A stretch of DNA of 64,000 nt from a bacterium (GCA_029933125.1 JAOZOU010000003.1:248001-312000), one strand, 5' to 3'; counted from the first letter of the stretch, positions 34,029 to 43,518 are shown. Made by a program: numbers and translations. Notes: generated from the letters alone by a model not told the origin.

Positions 34029-36443
34029 ATGAAGGATCAGGCTCTTGAACGCATGAAGCTCGACTTCATAGCGGATGCGACAGAGAGGATTGAAAAAATG
34101 GCTGAGAGCCTCTATGGCCTCAATCCTCTTGATGGTTACTCATCGCTCGACGTGGATTCACTCTTCCGCACAGCTCACTCACTCAAGGGAACAGCAGGTA
34201 TGTTCGAGCTCGGAGATGTCTCTACATTAAGTGGCGCCATTGAGAATCTACTCGGACACGTTCGCTCAGGCTCGATTGCGGTTGATGCTGATGTCGTTGA
34301 CATGCTTGTTGAGGCTTTTGATGAGATACTGACTTTGTTCGCAAAGGCAGCGGGTAAGCATATAACCACAAGAGCACATGAGGTTCTTGAAAAGCTGGAA
34401 AATTTCGTCAGCCAGCATGGACTGACACCTTCAGAGGGAACAACTCCAAAGTCTCTTTTGGGTATGGATCTTAATCGAGACGAACTCGAATCTCTTCGTT
34501 CACAGGTAAGGCAGGGAAAAGAGATTATCGTCGCAAGCTTTAGTTCTCTCGAAGATGACCTCTCTCAGGATGTCCTTCTCAGGCAGCTGCACGAGGCTGG
34601 TGAGATCATAGCCATAAGGTACGGTGATAGCCAGCCTGCTTCGATGACTATAGTAATGGCATCTCACACTCACTATGACGCCCTTGAAAGGGTTGTAAAG
34701 CAGAGCGGGGGAGATCTTCGCAGAGTTACATCTGATATTGTTGGAAAACCTTCGTGCAGCAGCTGTAGAGATAGCACAGGTGCTGGGCCTTCTCAGCAAG
34801 TTGAGGTTCCTGAGCTTCGGGTGAAGGTCAATATTAGCACTCTCGACAGGATGATGAATTCCATATCTGAATTGCGTTCGGTTCAGCTCAGCATGATGGG
34901 TATGGTAAACCGAATTCCAGCAAACAATCAAACGCGGAGGTTGCGAGATGATCTCCTCAAGCTTAGCATCGAGGTCAGCAAAAGAATAACTTCGCTTGAG
35001 ACAACGCTCGCAAACATAAGACTTGTTCCGGTCTCAACAATCCTCGAGCGGTTTCGCCGCGAGATAAGGAGGCTAAGCAGGAAGCTATCCAAGCGAGTAG
35101 AACTCGTTGTTGAGGGTGAGGCCACGCTTGTTGATAAGGCTTTGCTGGAGCGTATCTACGATCCTATCCTTCACATCATAAGAAATGCAGTAAGCCATGG
35201 GATAGAGAATCCCGAGGAGCGCCTCTCGTGCGGAAAGCCTCAGGAGGGAAAGATTCTGATAAGGGCCTCTCAAGTTGCCAATCAGCTCCAAATTGAGATC
35301 GTTGATGATGGCCGTGGCATCGATACAGATCGCATCCTTGAGATTGCCCGGGCGAAGGGTATAGATACTCGTGACGCAAATCCCCTTGATCTACTTTTCC
35401 TACCGGGTTTCAGCACGAAAAGCGATGTTGATGATGTCTCTGGAAGAGGCGTTGGTCTCGATGCAGTCAAGTGTGAAATTGAGAAATTGCGTGGTTCAGT
35501 CTCCCTTTCTAGCATACCGAGGCGGGGAACAAGTGTATCAATTCTCGTGCCTTTGACGCTGACTCTCTCAAGAGGTGTGCTTGTGGGGCAGAAGACGATT
35601 CCATGCGTCTTGCCCTTAAGTGAGATTGGCGAGGTCATGCGAATGTCACCTGCCAAGAAGATCAGCTCAGGTGAGAAGATCTTTCTAAAACACAGGGGAA
35701 TGGAGGTCGAGGTTTTCAATCTTTCAAGGCTCTTTGGCATAGCAGACTCTCAGGAGAAATATGCTGTCTTGACGCAAACTGAGAAGGTTTCCTGGGCACT
35801 TGCGATCTCTGACATTGGCGGGGAAGTTGATATAGTCAGCCGATCCTTACCCCACACGCTCAGCCTCCCACAATTTGTATCAGGAGCAACAGAGCTCGTC
35901 GATGGTCGTGCTGCTCTGATCATACACCCTGAGCAGATAAACCATGCGCCAGTGGGTGTTGGAGGCAATGCGGGTAAGATCCAAGATGCGTCGGAGGTTT
36001 CTTGGGATGATCTTGTGAAAGCCAAGACCATCGAGGTAATGGTCTTTAGTGCCGCTAACACCCTCCTTGGGCTTCCAACCTCCTTCGTAAAGGAAGTGAC
36101 GCAAGCCAAACCCATAACCCATCTACCCCTTCTTCATCCCCTCTGGGATGGCATATGTTTTGTGCGCGGCACATGTCACGGTGTAGTATGCTTAAGCGGC
36201 GATGGTGCCGCGTCGCTTGATCCCTCAAGGCTTATTGTGCTCCATCAACCCCAGAGGACTGTGATAGCCGCCGACGAGATTGAGAGCGTAATGGAGATCT
36301 CGACCGAGAAAATAAGCGTCAAAGGCACCACTCACAGAGGCAGGATCGTTGCCCACTTCGCCACATTCACCTCGAAAAGGGGAGAGATCTTACTTCTTTA
36401 CCCCATGAGCCAGCTACAGCCCGCAGCCACGCATAATCGGTGA
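34029..36443 (+). CDS. cheA: Chemotaxis histidine kinase CheA with two C-terminal CheW domains
   Basis: 804 residues. Phosphoryl transfer kinase for a chemosensory system. Order: Hpt with HSLKGTAG (His50), a regulatory region at about 150-240, dimerisation helices, HATPase with IIRNAVSHGIENPEER and VDDGRGID and GRGVGLDAVK, then a first CheW-like domain (about 515-630) and a second one (about 660-795, VMVFSAANTLLGLPTSFVKEV). Two CheW-type units in one CheA are unusual, and no free cheW is in the window, so the second may replace the adaptor. ATG 34029 follows TAGGAG. It probably signals for the nearby methyl-accepting protein; no cheY, cheB or cheR is present here. Confidence 0.92.
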   Translation: MKDQALERMKLDFIADATERIEKMAESLYGLNPLDGYSSLDVDSLFRTAHSLKGTAGMFELGDVSTLSGAIENLLGHVRSGSIAVDADVVDMLVEAFDEILTLFAKAAGKHITTRAHEVLEKLENFVSQHGLTPSEGTTPKSLLGMDLNRDELESLRSQVRQGKEIIVASFSSLEDDLSQDVLLRQLHEAGEIIAIRYGDSQPASMTIVMASHTHYDALERVVKQSGGDLRRVTSDIVGKPSCSSCRDSTGAGPSQQVEVPELRVKVNISTLDRMMNSISELRSVQLSMMGMVNRIPANNQTRRLRDDLLKLSIEVSKRITSLETTLANIRLVPVSTILERFRREIRRLSRKLSKRVELVVEGEATLVDKALLERIYDPILHIIRNAVSHGIENPEERLSCGKPQEGKILIRASQVANQLQIEIVDDGRGIDTDRILEIARAKGIDTRDANPLDLLFLPGFSTKSDVDDVSGRGVGLDAVKCEIEKLRGSVSLSSIPRRGTSVSILVPLTLTLSRGVLVGQKTIPCVLPLSEIGEVMRMSPAKKISSGEKIFLKHRGMEVEVFNLSRLFGIADSQEKYAVLTQTEKVSWALAISDIGGEVDIVSRSLPHTLSLPQFVSGATELVDGRAALIIHPEQINHAPVGVGGNAGKIQDASEVSWDDLVKAKTIEVMVFSAANTLLGLPTSFVKEVTQAKPITHLPLLHPLWDGICFVRGTCHGVVCLSGDGAASLDPSRLIVLHQPQRTVIAADEIESVMEISTEKISVKGTTHRGRIVAHFATFTSKRGEILLLYPMSQLQPAATHNR

Positions 36444-36473
36444 GATACCGAGATGGGCAGTGCTGATAAGAAC

Positions 36474-36501
36474 TAAGGAATAGTGGCCGAGGTGCCGATA
36501 A
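36474..36501 (+). promoter_or_regulatory. Candidate sigma-28 (FliA/SigD) promoter before the methyl-accepting gene
   Basis: TAAG (36474-36477) and a perfect GCCGATAA (36494-36501), 16 nt apart; the SigD consensus of Bacillus allows TAAA-N14-16-GCCGATAT. fliA and a flgM-like gene are encoded in the same locus. Confidence 0.55.
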
Positions 36502-36531
36502 GTAGCTTGGCTGATATCGTGGAGTGACTTT

Positions 36532-38178
36532 ATGAATCATACATGGATGCGACTCTTCACATGGGCGACTATCGGATTGGCAGGGATTGCCTTCATTGTG
36601 CTTTTTGTGATGCCCTGGTATACACCTGCAAGATCTCCGCTTGGGATTCTCATTCTGGCAACCGCAGGCCTAAGCGCCTTGAGATTTTTTCTCCTGGAAA
36701 GGCGCCTTTGCACCGAATCTCGAAGCAATGCCAATCGAATTCGCATTCTTTATGAAATAGTCGCCAGGCTAAAAAGTCTAGAGCTTAGGGCACGTGAGGT
36801 GCGGAGGAGAGTCTTGACCCACCTTGAGATTGCCGAGGACCGAGGACACACTTCGGATGGTTTCCAAACCAAACTCGGTCTGAACCGAGAAAGTGAAACA
36901 TCCTTACGAAAAGCCATGGTTGAGATAAGCCAGACGCTACGCTCTATAACCGATGCATTGATCAAGGCTGATGCCGAGACAAAGGAGCTAGCAACCTCGG
37001 CTGAGGAGACAGCTTATTCGATCTCGCGCCTTGATAGGTTTCTCCAGGATATGGCTGACAGAGGGAGAGAGCTTGAGGCATCGACCGATGCAGCCAACCG
37101 TGTTGCTCTTGAAGGTGCAAAGGTGGTTGAAGAGATGGCGAGGGAAAATGAGGCAATCATAGCAGCTGTCAAAGAAGCAGCAAATTCTGTTGAGGGCCTC
37201 GGTCGATGGTCAAGAGAAGTTGGTAAGATTCTTGAAGTAATAAGAGACATTGCAGATGAGACCAATCTCCTCTCACTCAATGCTGCAATAATCGCTGCTC
37301 AAGCTGGTGAGCATGGTAAGGCATTCGGGGTGGTTGCGGAGGAAATAAGAGGACTTGCCGAGCGAACAAGCTCTTCCACACAGGAAATAAGCGATCTCGT
37401 CAAAACACTTCAGAAGAATGTTTCTGATGTTACTCGGAGTATGAAGAAGAGCCTGCAGCGGGTTGAAAGGGGAGAGATACTCACGCGTAATGCTGGCTCT
37501 GTTCTTGAGAAGGTCTTCGAATCCTTCGAATCCTCACGCAACCTCGCAAAAGAGATTGCTGTAACGACACTCGAGCACAAGATGGAAAGCAGTCATGTCG
37601 TTAGATCCATTCAGAGAGTATCAGAGATTGCGAAGCAGCTTGAATCAGAGAAATTCTCAAAATGGTCAAGGACGGAGGAGTCGGCTGCCGTCGCCACGGC
37701 AGTTGCCATGGTTGCTAGAAGGTCTGGGAGAGCTTCTCACAGCGCCAATGTGAACAGTCACGATCTCGGTACTATTCAGCGTTCGGAGAACTCAGAGAGT
37801 ATTGCCTCTGCAATCTTATCACACGTTGAAACTTCACGAGACCAATCTGTTGGAACTAACATCCTCAAGGAAATTTCCCTGGATGTACTTGAAAGAATAA
37901 CCAATCTTGCCAACTTTGCGATGAAAGCATGCAGGCAACTTGATTTTAAGCCCGAAGGCTTAAGACGTTGTTGGGAGGTTACAGATTGCTCCCCAGAATG
38001 CAGGCAAAAATGCAAGGCATACAGGGCTTCTGAGCCACGATGCTTCCTGCTCGAGCATACTCGTTGTTCACTTGGTGAGGATGGTGCAGGCCACGCCAAA
38101 GGGGAGTGTCACACCTGTCCAGCATTTGAAGAGATTCTTAGAAGCGTTGGCGAAACAACCTGCGAAGTCACGAAATGA
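36532..38178 (+). CDS. Methyl-accepting chemotaxis protein with C-terminal Cys-rich domain
   Basis: 548 residues. Two closely spaced membrane segments at the N-terminus (about residues 10-29 and 37-52) leave almost no periplasmic domain. A long coiled coil leads to the conserved signalling hairpin (IRDIADETNLLSLNAAIIAAQAGE near residue 239, GVVAEEIRGLAERTSSS). The last 80 residues carry ten cysteines (pattern CWEVTDC...C...C...RC..EHTRC...C..CP), like the two-CW Cys domains attached to some deltaproteobacterial receptors. This would place a metal or redox site in the cytoplasm. Its stop overlaps the pilB start (ATGA). Confidence 0.9.
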   Translation: MNHTWMRLFTWATIGLAGIAFIVLFVMPWYTPARSPLGILILATAGLSALRFFLLERRLCTESRSNANRIRILYEIVARLKSLELRAREVRRRVLTHLEIAEDRGHTSDGFQTKLGLNRESETSLRKAMVEISQTLRSITDALIKADAETKELATSAEETAYSISRLDRFLQDMADRGRELEASTDAANRVALEGAKVVEEMARENEAIIAAVKEAANSVEGLGRWSREVGKILEVIRDIADETNLLSLNAAIIAAQAGEHGKAFGVVAEEIRGLAERTSSSTQEISDLVKTLQKNVSDVTRSMKKSLQRVERGEILTRNAGSVLEKVFESFESSRNLAKEIAVTTLEHKMESSHVVRSIQRVSEIAKQLESEKFSKWSRTEESAAVATAVAMVARRSGRASHSANVNSHDLGTIQRSENSESIASAILSHVETSRDQSVGTNILKEISLDVLERITNLANFAMKACRQLDFKPEGLRRCWEVTDCSPECRQKCKAYRASEPRCFLLEHTRCSLGEDGAGHAKGECHTCPAFEEILRSVGETTCEVTK

Positions 38179-39914
38179 GTAAATCAAGCCTCGTAAAGAA
38201 CAAGCTAGGCACCATACTTGTTGAAGAGGGTATCATCACACCCGAGCAGCTAGATTATCTCCTCAAGAAGCAGCGCGAGACCAGGCGAAGGCTTGGGGAG
38301 ATAGCTATTGAGGAGGGACTCGCTAGCGAAGACGAAATCGTCAAAGCCCTTGCGAAGCAGCTCAAAATACCATTCATAAGCCTGGAAAACATAGTCATCG
38401 ATCCTGAGGTTGTGAAGCTCATACCCGAGACGATGGCAAAGAATCTCAAAGCCATACCTATTGTCAAAGTTGAAAAGAGCATAACGGTTGCGATGGCTGA
38501 TCCCACAGATTCGGAGGCTCTCAAGGAGATAAGATTTGTCACAGGCTGTCAGGTTGAACCTGTTGTTGCGAGGGCAGAGGAGATAGTCCAGGCGATTGCA
38601 AACTACTATGGCACTCAAAATAAGCTCATAGATGCAATTGAGGGTCTTACAACAAATGGTCTGGATGCAGTTGATGAGGCGGAAGAGCAGGAGATCATTG
38701 AGTCACAAAAGCTCAGCCAGGAAGCTCCCGTTGTCAAGCTTGTCAATCTTATAATCGAAAGAGCGATTGCAAAGAAGGCGAGCGATATACATGTTGAGCC
38801 CCGCGAGAGTTCTCTCAGCATCCGCTACAGGATAGATGGAGTGCTTAGGGAAGAGATAGTCATTCCACGTATGCTCAAGGCAGCAGTGGTATCCCGTCTC
38901 AAGATACTGGCAAAGATAAATATCGCTGAGCGGCGCATCCCTCAGGATGGACGATTCACAGTGAAACGAAACGGCAAGAAAATAGATCTGCGTGTTTCAA
39001 CATTTCCTACAGTTCACGGTGAGAAGGTTGTGATGAGGATACTCGAGCGCTCGGGTACAACGATTGCCCTCGAAGAGCTCGGCATGAATCCTGAGATCCT
39101 CCACAAGTTCAGTCAGGTACTGGGCTTGTCTCATGGCATCATTCTGGTTACAGGCCCTACCGGGAGTGGCAAAACCACAACCCTTTACGCAGCACTCAAT
39201 CGCATAAATGATGCAGAGAAGAATATCGTCACTCTTGAAGATCCTGTTGAGAGCCAGATACCAGGCATAAATCAGGGCCATACAAATCCTGTTGCGGGAT
39301 TCACTTTTGCAAGTGGCTTAAGAGCAATTCTGAGGCAGGATCCTGATATCATCATGGTGGGTGAGACCCGAGATGTTGAAACGGCGGAAATAGCAATTCA
39401 GGCTGCTCTTACGGGTCACCTCGTCTTCACAACGCTCCATACCAATGATGCCCTCTCAAGCGTCGTACGCTTGATCGACATGGGGATAGAACCCTTTCTT
39501 GTTGCTTCCTCCGTCTCAGCCATTGTTGCGCAGCGCCTTGTTCGCAAGCTCTGTCCCAAGTGTGCACACAAGGCTGACCCGACAGAGGTCTACGTTCCGG
39601 AGACGGGTGAGGCGAGGAGGCTTGAGCATGTGCTCAAACCTGTAGGATGTGACAAATGCAGCAATACTGGCTATCGTGGAAGGATAGGGCTCTTTGAGCT
39701 TGTTGTCCTCAATGACGAGATGAGGCGTCTCATTGTAAAAGGCGGAAGCTATCAGGAACTTGTGGCTGAAGCTCGCAGGATTGGATATCGGACAATGTTT
39801 GAGGATGGTCTCGATAAGGTTGAGGCTGGAATAACCTCACTTGAAGAGGTTATGCGTGTGACAAGGACTGTGCTTGAAGATGACATCTTCATGGTTGAGA
39901 AGATCAAGAGCTAG
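38175..39914 (+). CDS. pilB: Type IV pilus assembly / type II secretion ATPase PilB/GspE
   Basis: Hexameric AAA-like ATPase that drives pilus extension. 579 residues. N-terminal MshEN domain (NKLGTILVEEGIITPEQLDYLLKK; in some relatives it binds c-di-GMP), Walker A GPTGSGKTTTLYAAL near residue 326, Asp box and Walker B VGETRDVETAEIAIQAALTGH, and the tetracysteine zinc site CPKC...CDKC. No other pil or gsp gene is in the window, so partners are elsewhere. The 4-nt overlap with the receptor gene couples the two. Confidence 0.95.
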   Translation: MSKSSLVKNKLGTILVEEGIITPEQLDYLLKKQRETRRRLGEIAIEEGLASEDEIVKALAKQLKIPFISLENIVIDPEVVKLIPETMAKNLKAIPIVKVEKSITVAMADPTDSEALKEIRFVTGCQVEPVVARAEEIVQAIANYYGTQNKLIDAIEGLTTNGLDAVDEAEEQEIIESQKLSQEAPVVKLVNLIIERAIAKKASDIHVEPRESSLSIRYRIDGVLREEIVIPRMLKAAVVSRLKILAKINIAERRIPQDGRFTVKRNGKKIDLRVSTFPTVHGEKVVMRILERSGTTIALEELGMNPEILHKFSQVLGLSHGIILVTGPTGSGKTTTLYAALNRINDAEKNIVTLEDPVESQIPGINQGHTNPVAGFTFASGLRAILRQDPDIIMVGETRDVETAEIAIQAALTGHLVFTTLHTNDALSSVVRLIDMGIEPFLVASSVSAIVAQRLVRKLCPKCAHKADPTEVYVPETGEARRLEHVLKPVGCDKCSNTGYRGRIGLFELVVLNDEMRRLIVKGGSYQELVAEARRIGYRTMFEDGLDKVEAGITSLEEVMRVTRTVLEDDIFMVEKIKS

Positions 39915-39989
39915 TAAAAGTTGGTTCAGTCGCCCGTGGCGGATGTCGATATAAGAATAGGCGTTCTTGAAAGGAAGGGGTGAGGATTC

Positions 39990-40352
39990 CTGAAGATTAG
40001 AAAGCGGCATATGGAAAACGCAGCTGTCGTGAAGATAGAGGGTGCTGTTGACGTCTATTCAGTGAGCGCCTTGGGTGAAGCTATTCAATCCCTGATTGCT
40101 GAAGGCTTCCGTCAGGTTGTTGTTGACCTTGAAGAGGTTCCCGCTGTCGATAGCTCCGGTATCGGCACGCTTGTTGGGAATTCAAAGTCCATAGGTGCCC
40201 TTGATGGAAAGATATGGCTTGTTGCTCCTAACGATCGCATAAGGAGGATGCTCGAGATAACAGGGCTTTCGAAGTATTTCGAGATTCGCTCGAATAGCGA
40301 TGAGGCGCTCAGCGAGATTGGCATAGCTCAAACCTGTGAGACTGTCGTATGA
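39990..40352 (+). CDS. STAS-domain anti-sigma-factor antagonist
   Basis: About 120 residues. The start is probably CTG 39990: with it the protein begins (M)[24 protein letters not shown], the normal N-terminus of STAS proteins; ATG 40011 would cut the first strand and lacks a good ribosome site. AAGGAAGGGG is about 9 nt upstream of the CTG. The phosphorylatable Ser is in [16 protein letters not shown] likely partner is the SpoIIE-type phosphatase at 47.9-50.5 kb; no RsbW-like kinase is seen. Downstream is csrA. Confidence 0.88.
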   Translation: MKIRKRHMENAAVVKIEGAVDVYSVSALGEAIQSLIAEGFRQVVVDLEEVPAVDSSGIGTLVGNSKSIGALDGKIWLVAPNDRIRRMLEITGLSKYFEIRSNSDEALSEIGIAQTCETVV

Positions 40353-40368
40353 TCTGGAGGAAGTCACT

Positions 40369-40623
40369 TTGCTCATCCTAACAAGAAAGCGTAACGAGCG
40401 AATAATGATTGGTGACGAGATCGAAATCGTCATCGTCGACATCAGAGGAGAGCAAGTTCAGATTGGTATAAATGCCCCAAAGGATGTTCCTGTCCACAGG
40501 CGGGAAGTTTATGAGGCAATTGTCAGGGAAAACGGGCGTGTACTCCCGAAGCGACCCCGTCATGAGAGAATGAAACCAGGTCAAGATAGTGGCAATTCGG
40601 GGAGTGAGCACAATAGTGACTAG
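40369..40623 (+). CDS. csrA: Carbon storage regulator CsrA
   Basis: RNA-binding translational regulator. TTG 40369 with GGAGG 8 nt upstream. 84 residues: [25 protein letters not shown] then [26 protein letters not shown], standard CsrA, plus a hydrophilic tail of about 25 residues. It overlaps the flgM-like gene by 8 nt. In flagellated bacteria csrA often sits with flagellar regulators, as here with flgM and fliA. Confidence 0.95.
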   Translation: MLILTRKRNERIMIGDEIEIVIVDIRGEQVQIGINAPKDVPVHRREVYEAIVRENGRVLPKRPRHERMKPGQDSGNSGSEHNSD

Positions 40624-40849
40624 CGTTGATAAAGAGCATATCCTCAGTGACCTGCCAAGTGAAATAAGATCTGAGTGCAGGCGGATTGCCCAGGACATAA
40701 AATCCCAGCGCGACGATTTGCGGGAGGATAAGATAATAGCTGCAAGGATGCGAATGTGCAGTGGGTACTATGACTCAGATCTTGTGATCCGTGCCATATC
40801 CAATGCCCTTATTACAACCATTGCCCCTATCAAGAACGATTATTGGTAG
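40616..40849 (+). CDS. flgM: FlgM-like anti-sigma-28 factor
   Basis: 77 residues, start GTG 40616 overlapping the csrA stop (GTGACTAG) with GGGGAG 9 nt upstream. The C-terminal part [32 protein letters not shown] matches the FlgM pattern (charged helix, R..I..G.Y, helix ending in IA..LL). It should hold FliA (encoded 1.8 kb downstream) inactive. The family match is fair, not certain; the spacing fits. Confidence 0.7.
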   Translation: MTSVDKEHILSDLPSEIRSECRRIAQDIKSQRDDLREDKIIAARMRMCSGYYDSDLVIRAISNALITTIAPIKNDYW

Positions 40850-40918
40850 TTGACTTCGGTCTGCTTTCCTCATACTATGAGCCCAAGTAAAGCATGTCTC
40901 CCGCAGAGGGTTGAAACC

Positions 40919-42310
40919 GTGTCTAAGCGTAGTGACTGGGCATTCAAGATCGGGCTGGTGATGGCGAGATCCGAGATCTCTGAGGAGGTCGCTTTCAAGC
41001 TCTCCAATCTTGGCTCAGAGGTGACTCCAACACAGACTGCAGAAGCGGGGATCAATCTTCTAAGTGATCCTGGAATAGATGTGCTTGTTGCCGACATTGA
41101 CGCTATTGAGCTCGATTGTCTTGACTTTCTCAAGTCATGCAAACGCACAAAACCGGATACTGCAGTTATTCTACTCGGTAGTGCATTTGATGCCGAAGTC
41201 GCTTTTGAAGCGGCGAGGCTGGGAGCATATCAGTGCCTGTCAAAGCCGATTGAACCCGATCGCATGGTGGATGTCATTGATCATGCACTTGACGGTGCCC
41301 GGCTTAAGCGGGAGGCGAGCACTGTGAGGCAAATGGTTGTGGGATACCGTCGCTCGGATCGCTTTATCGTGGGCAAGAGCGAGGTGATGCAGAAGATTGC
41401 TGAGGTTATCGAAAAGGTTGCCCGCAGCAGGGCTTCCACTGTGCTTATACAGGGTGAGAGTGGAACAGGTAAGGAATTGATTGCCAAAGCAATCCATTTT
41501 CGAGGTGCTCCTGAGGCGCCCTTCATGGAGATAACATGTTCCTCACTTCCAGAGAACTTGCTCGAGAGTGAGCTATTTGGCTATGAGAAAGGCGCTTTTA
41601 CAGATGCCAAATCGAGCAAAGCTGGGCTTGTTGAGCTTGCCGAGGGTGGTACCCTTTTCCTCGATGAGATAGGCGAACTTCCCCTCAATCTTCAAGCAAA
41701 ACTCTTACGCCTGATAGAGATGAAGCGCTTTAGAAGGATTGGAGGGGTTAAGGACATAGAGGTGAGTACGAGGATAATTGCGGCAACAAACAGAGATCTT
41801 AAGGCTGCAATGGATCACGGCAAGTTCCGTGAAGACCTTTATTTCAGGTTGATGGTCATTCCCATATACGTACCTGCTCTGCGTGAGCGCAAGGACGATA
41901 TTCCCATACTGGCAAGTTACTTCATTGACTATTTCAACGCTGAGCTCAACAAATCGGTGCGAGGTCTTTCGCGTGAAGCGCAGGAGGTAATGCTAAACTA
42001 CCACTGGCCTGGTAACGTTAGAGAGTTACGTAATACAATAGAGAGAGCCATTCTTCTTGAGAGCACAGATCTCATCCTGCCAGAGCATCTGCCGCATGAG
42101 ATGCTCGAGGCATCGCATTCACCATCGCGGTCTTTAAGCTCAAGCATATCACCTTCAGTGCCGATAAGCCTTAAGGAGGCTGAGCGCAGGGCAATCGTAG
42201 CTGCCCTGGCTTGGTCCGGAGGCAATAAGAGTAAAGCAGCTCGTCTCCTGGGAATATCGAGGCAGACGCTGAGGCAGAAGATTAAGGCTCTTGGCCTGGC
42301 TAAAAATTAG
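40919..42310 (+). CDS. Sigma-54-dependent activator with eroded receiver domain
   Basis: 463 residues from GTG 40919 (AGAGGG 8 nt upstream; TTG 40850 is less likely). The N-terminal receiver keeps the acceptor Asp (VLVADID) and the Lys (SKPIE) but has GLVMARSEIS in place of the usual DD acidic pair, so Mg binding is doubtful. The AAA+ domain has Walker A GESGTGKE (about residue 178), GAFTDA in place of GAFTGA, and GGTLFLDEIGE. A Fis-type helix-turn-helix ends the protein (NKSKAARLLGISRQTLRQKI). No sigma-54 promoter was found here. It lies between flgM and fliA, so it may be a flagellar- or pilus-type enhancer-binding protein. Confidence 0.9.
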   Translation: MSKRSDWAFKIGLVMARSEISEEVAFKLSNLGSEVTPTQTAEAGINLLSDPGIDVLVADIDAIELDCLDFLKSCKRTKPDTAVILLGSAFDAEVAFEAARLGAYQCLSKPIEPDRMVDVIDHALDGARLKREASTVRQMVVGYRRSDRFIVGKSEVMQKIAEVIEKVARSRASTVLIQGESGTGKELIAKAIHFRGAPEAPFMEITCSSLPENLLESELFGYEKGAFTDAKSSKAGLVELAEGGTLFLDEIGELPLNLQAKLLRLIEMKRFRRIGGVKDIEVSTRIIAATNRDLKAAMDHGKFREDLYFRLMVIPIYVPALRERKDDIPILASYFIDYFNAELNKSVRGLSREAQEVMLNYHWPGNVRELRNTIERAILLESTDLILPEHLPHEMLEASHSPSRSLSSSISPSVPISLKEAERRAIVAALAWSGGNKSKAARLLGISRQTLRQKIKALGLAKN

Positions 42311-42318
42311 CCACATGG

Positions 42319-42501
42319 TCAGATCTTATCCACCTCCCCAAGGATGATTGGCTTCAATCGCACGAGTCCAGTAGTTTTGCGTACTTCAGCATCAATATAA
42401 GCCCCGCGAGAGTACTCTCGAGCACTGAAGTCTTCGCAAATTGAAATCCACCTGGCAAAAAACTTACCAAAGCTCAGTCTCTCCTTTTTTGCATCGAACA
42501 T
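42319..42501 (-). CDS. Hypothetical protein, opposite strand, between the activator gene and fliA
   Basis: ATG 42501 with AAGGAG only 4 nt upstream gives 60 residues; the frame is open to a TTG at 42600 (93 residues) without a ribosome site. Codon use looks natural. EDFSAREYSRGAYIDAEV faintly recalls DUF4416 but is too short to assign. It fills most of the 42311-42620 gap, which otherwise shows nothing. It may be spurious. Confidence 0.3.
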   Translation of the reverse strand: MFDAKKERLSFGKFFARWISICEDFSAREYSRGAYIDAEVRKTTGLVRLKPIILGEVDKI

Positions 42502-42620
42502 GTAACTCCTTGCAATTACAGCAATTAGAGTATCAAGCCTCGGTGGGCACAAGGGTTGCAATGTATCAGGGATCGGTTTCGGCAACTTTGGCTTAGGCAA
42601 CTAACAAGGATGGTGAAGCT

Positions 42621-43499
42621 ATGAGCAAAACCAGGACAGATCCTGATACACTTGAGCAGATTTGGTCTGAGTATTGTCGCACGAGATCACCTCAGTTGCG
42701 TGACCGCCTCATAGAGAACTATCTCTACCTTGTGCGATATGTGGCCGGCAAGATGGCTATGTCAGTGCCACCATCTGTCGAGATCGATGATCTCGTGAGT
42801 GCAGGTGTTGTTGGTCTCATCGACGCTATCGGGAAGTATGATCCAGGAAGAGATACAAAGTTTGAGACCTATGCTGTCTCGCGAATAAGAGGGGCAATAG
42901 TTGATGATCTGCGCTCCCTCGATTGGGTGCCAAGATCGGTTAGGCGCAAGGCAAGGATGATAGAAGATGCCTATGGGCAACTGGAAACTGAGCTTGGCAG
43001 AGCAGCTACCGATGAGGAGATTTCGCATCGTCTTAATATGTCTGTCGATGAATTCAGGGCAACCGTCGAGGAGATCGTCTCAGCCGGCTTACTCTCACTT
43101 GATGATTTCGTTGGAAATCCCGATGGTGAGCGCACAACCAGGATAATCGATCTTGTCTGCTCCAAGGATACTGACAGCCCATCTACTCCTATTGAACAGG
43201 AGGAGATGAGGCAGATATTAGCCGAAGCCATCATGAACCTTCCTGAGAAGGAACGCACAGTGGTTGCTCTTTACTATTACGAGGATATGACACTTAAGGA
43301 AATCGGAAGAACTCTTGGTGTTTCTGAGTCGAGAGTAAGTCAGGTACACACCAAGGCTATGCTCAGGCTGCGGGGACGCCTAAGGGCGGTGCGCGATGCT
43401 TTGCTATCGGCGATAAATGAACCTGCCGGCTCAAGCCTGGAGACGCCAGCCAGTGTTTCAGATGATTCAATAACTCGTGAGCTTGTAACAGCGCACTGA
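42621..43499 (+). CDS. fliA: Sigma factor 28 (FliA/WhiG family)
   Basis: Directs transcription of late flagellar and chemotaxis genes. 292 residues. Region 2 is seen in YLYLVRYVAGKMAMSVPPSVEIDDLVSAGVVGLIDAI and FETYAVSRIRGAIVDDLR. Region 4 is seen in LPEKERTVVALYYYEDMTLKEIGRTLGVSESRVSQVH. A 45-residue C-terminal tail is extra. The LDWVPRSVRRKAR motif is typical of FliA/WhiG. ATG 42621 is preceded by AAGGATGG. Candidate targets with GCCGAT boxes lie before cheA and the methyl-accepting gene. Confidence 0.95.
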   Translation: MSKTRTDPDTLEQIWSEYCRTRSPQLRDRLIENYLYLVRYVAGKMAMSVPPSVEIDDLVSAGVVGLIDAIGKYDPGRDTKFETYAVSRIRGAIVDDLRSLDWVPRSVRRKARMIEDAYGQLETELGRAATDEEISHRLNMSVDEFRATVEEIVSAGLLSLDDFVGNPDGERTTRIIDLVCSKDTDSPSTPIEQEEMRQILAEAIMNLPEKERTVVALYYYEDMTLKEIGRTLGVSESRVSQVHTKAMLRLRGRLRAVRDALLSAINEPAGSSLETPASVSDDSITRELVTAH

Positions 43500-43518
43500 C
43501 CAACCTGGAGGACAAGGA

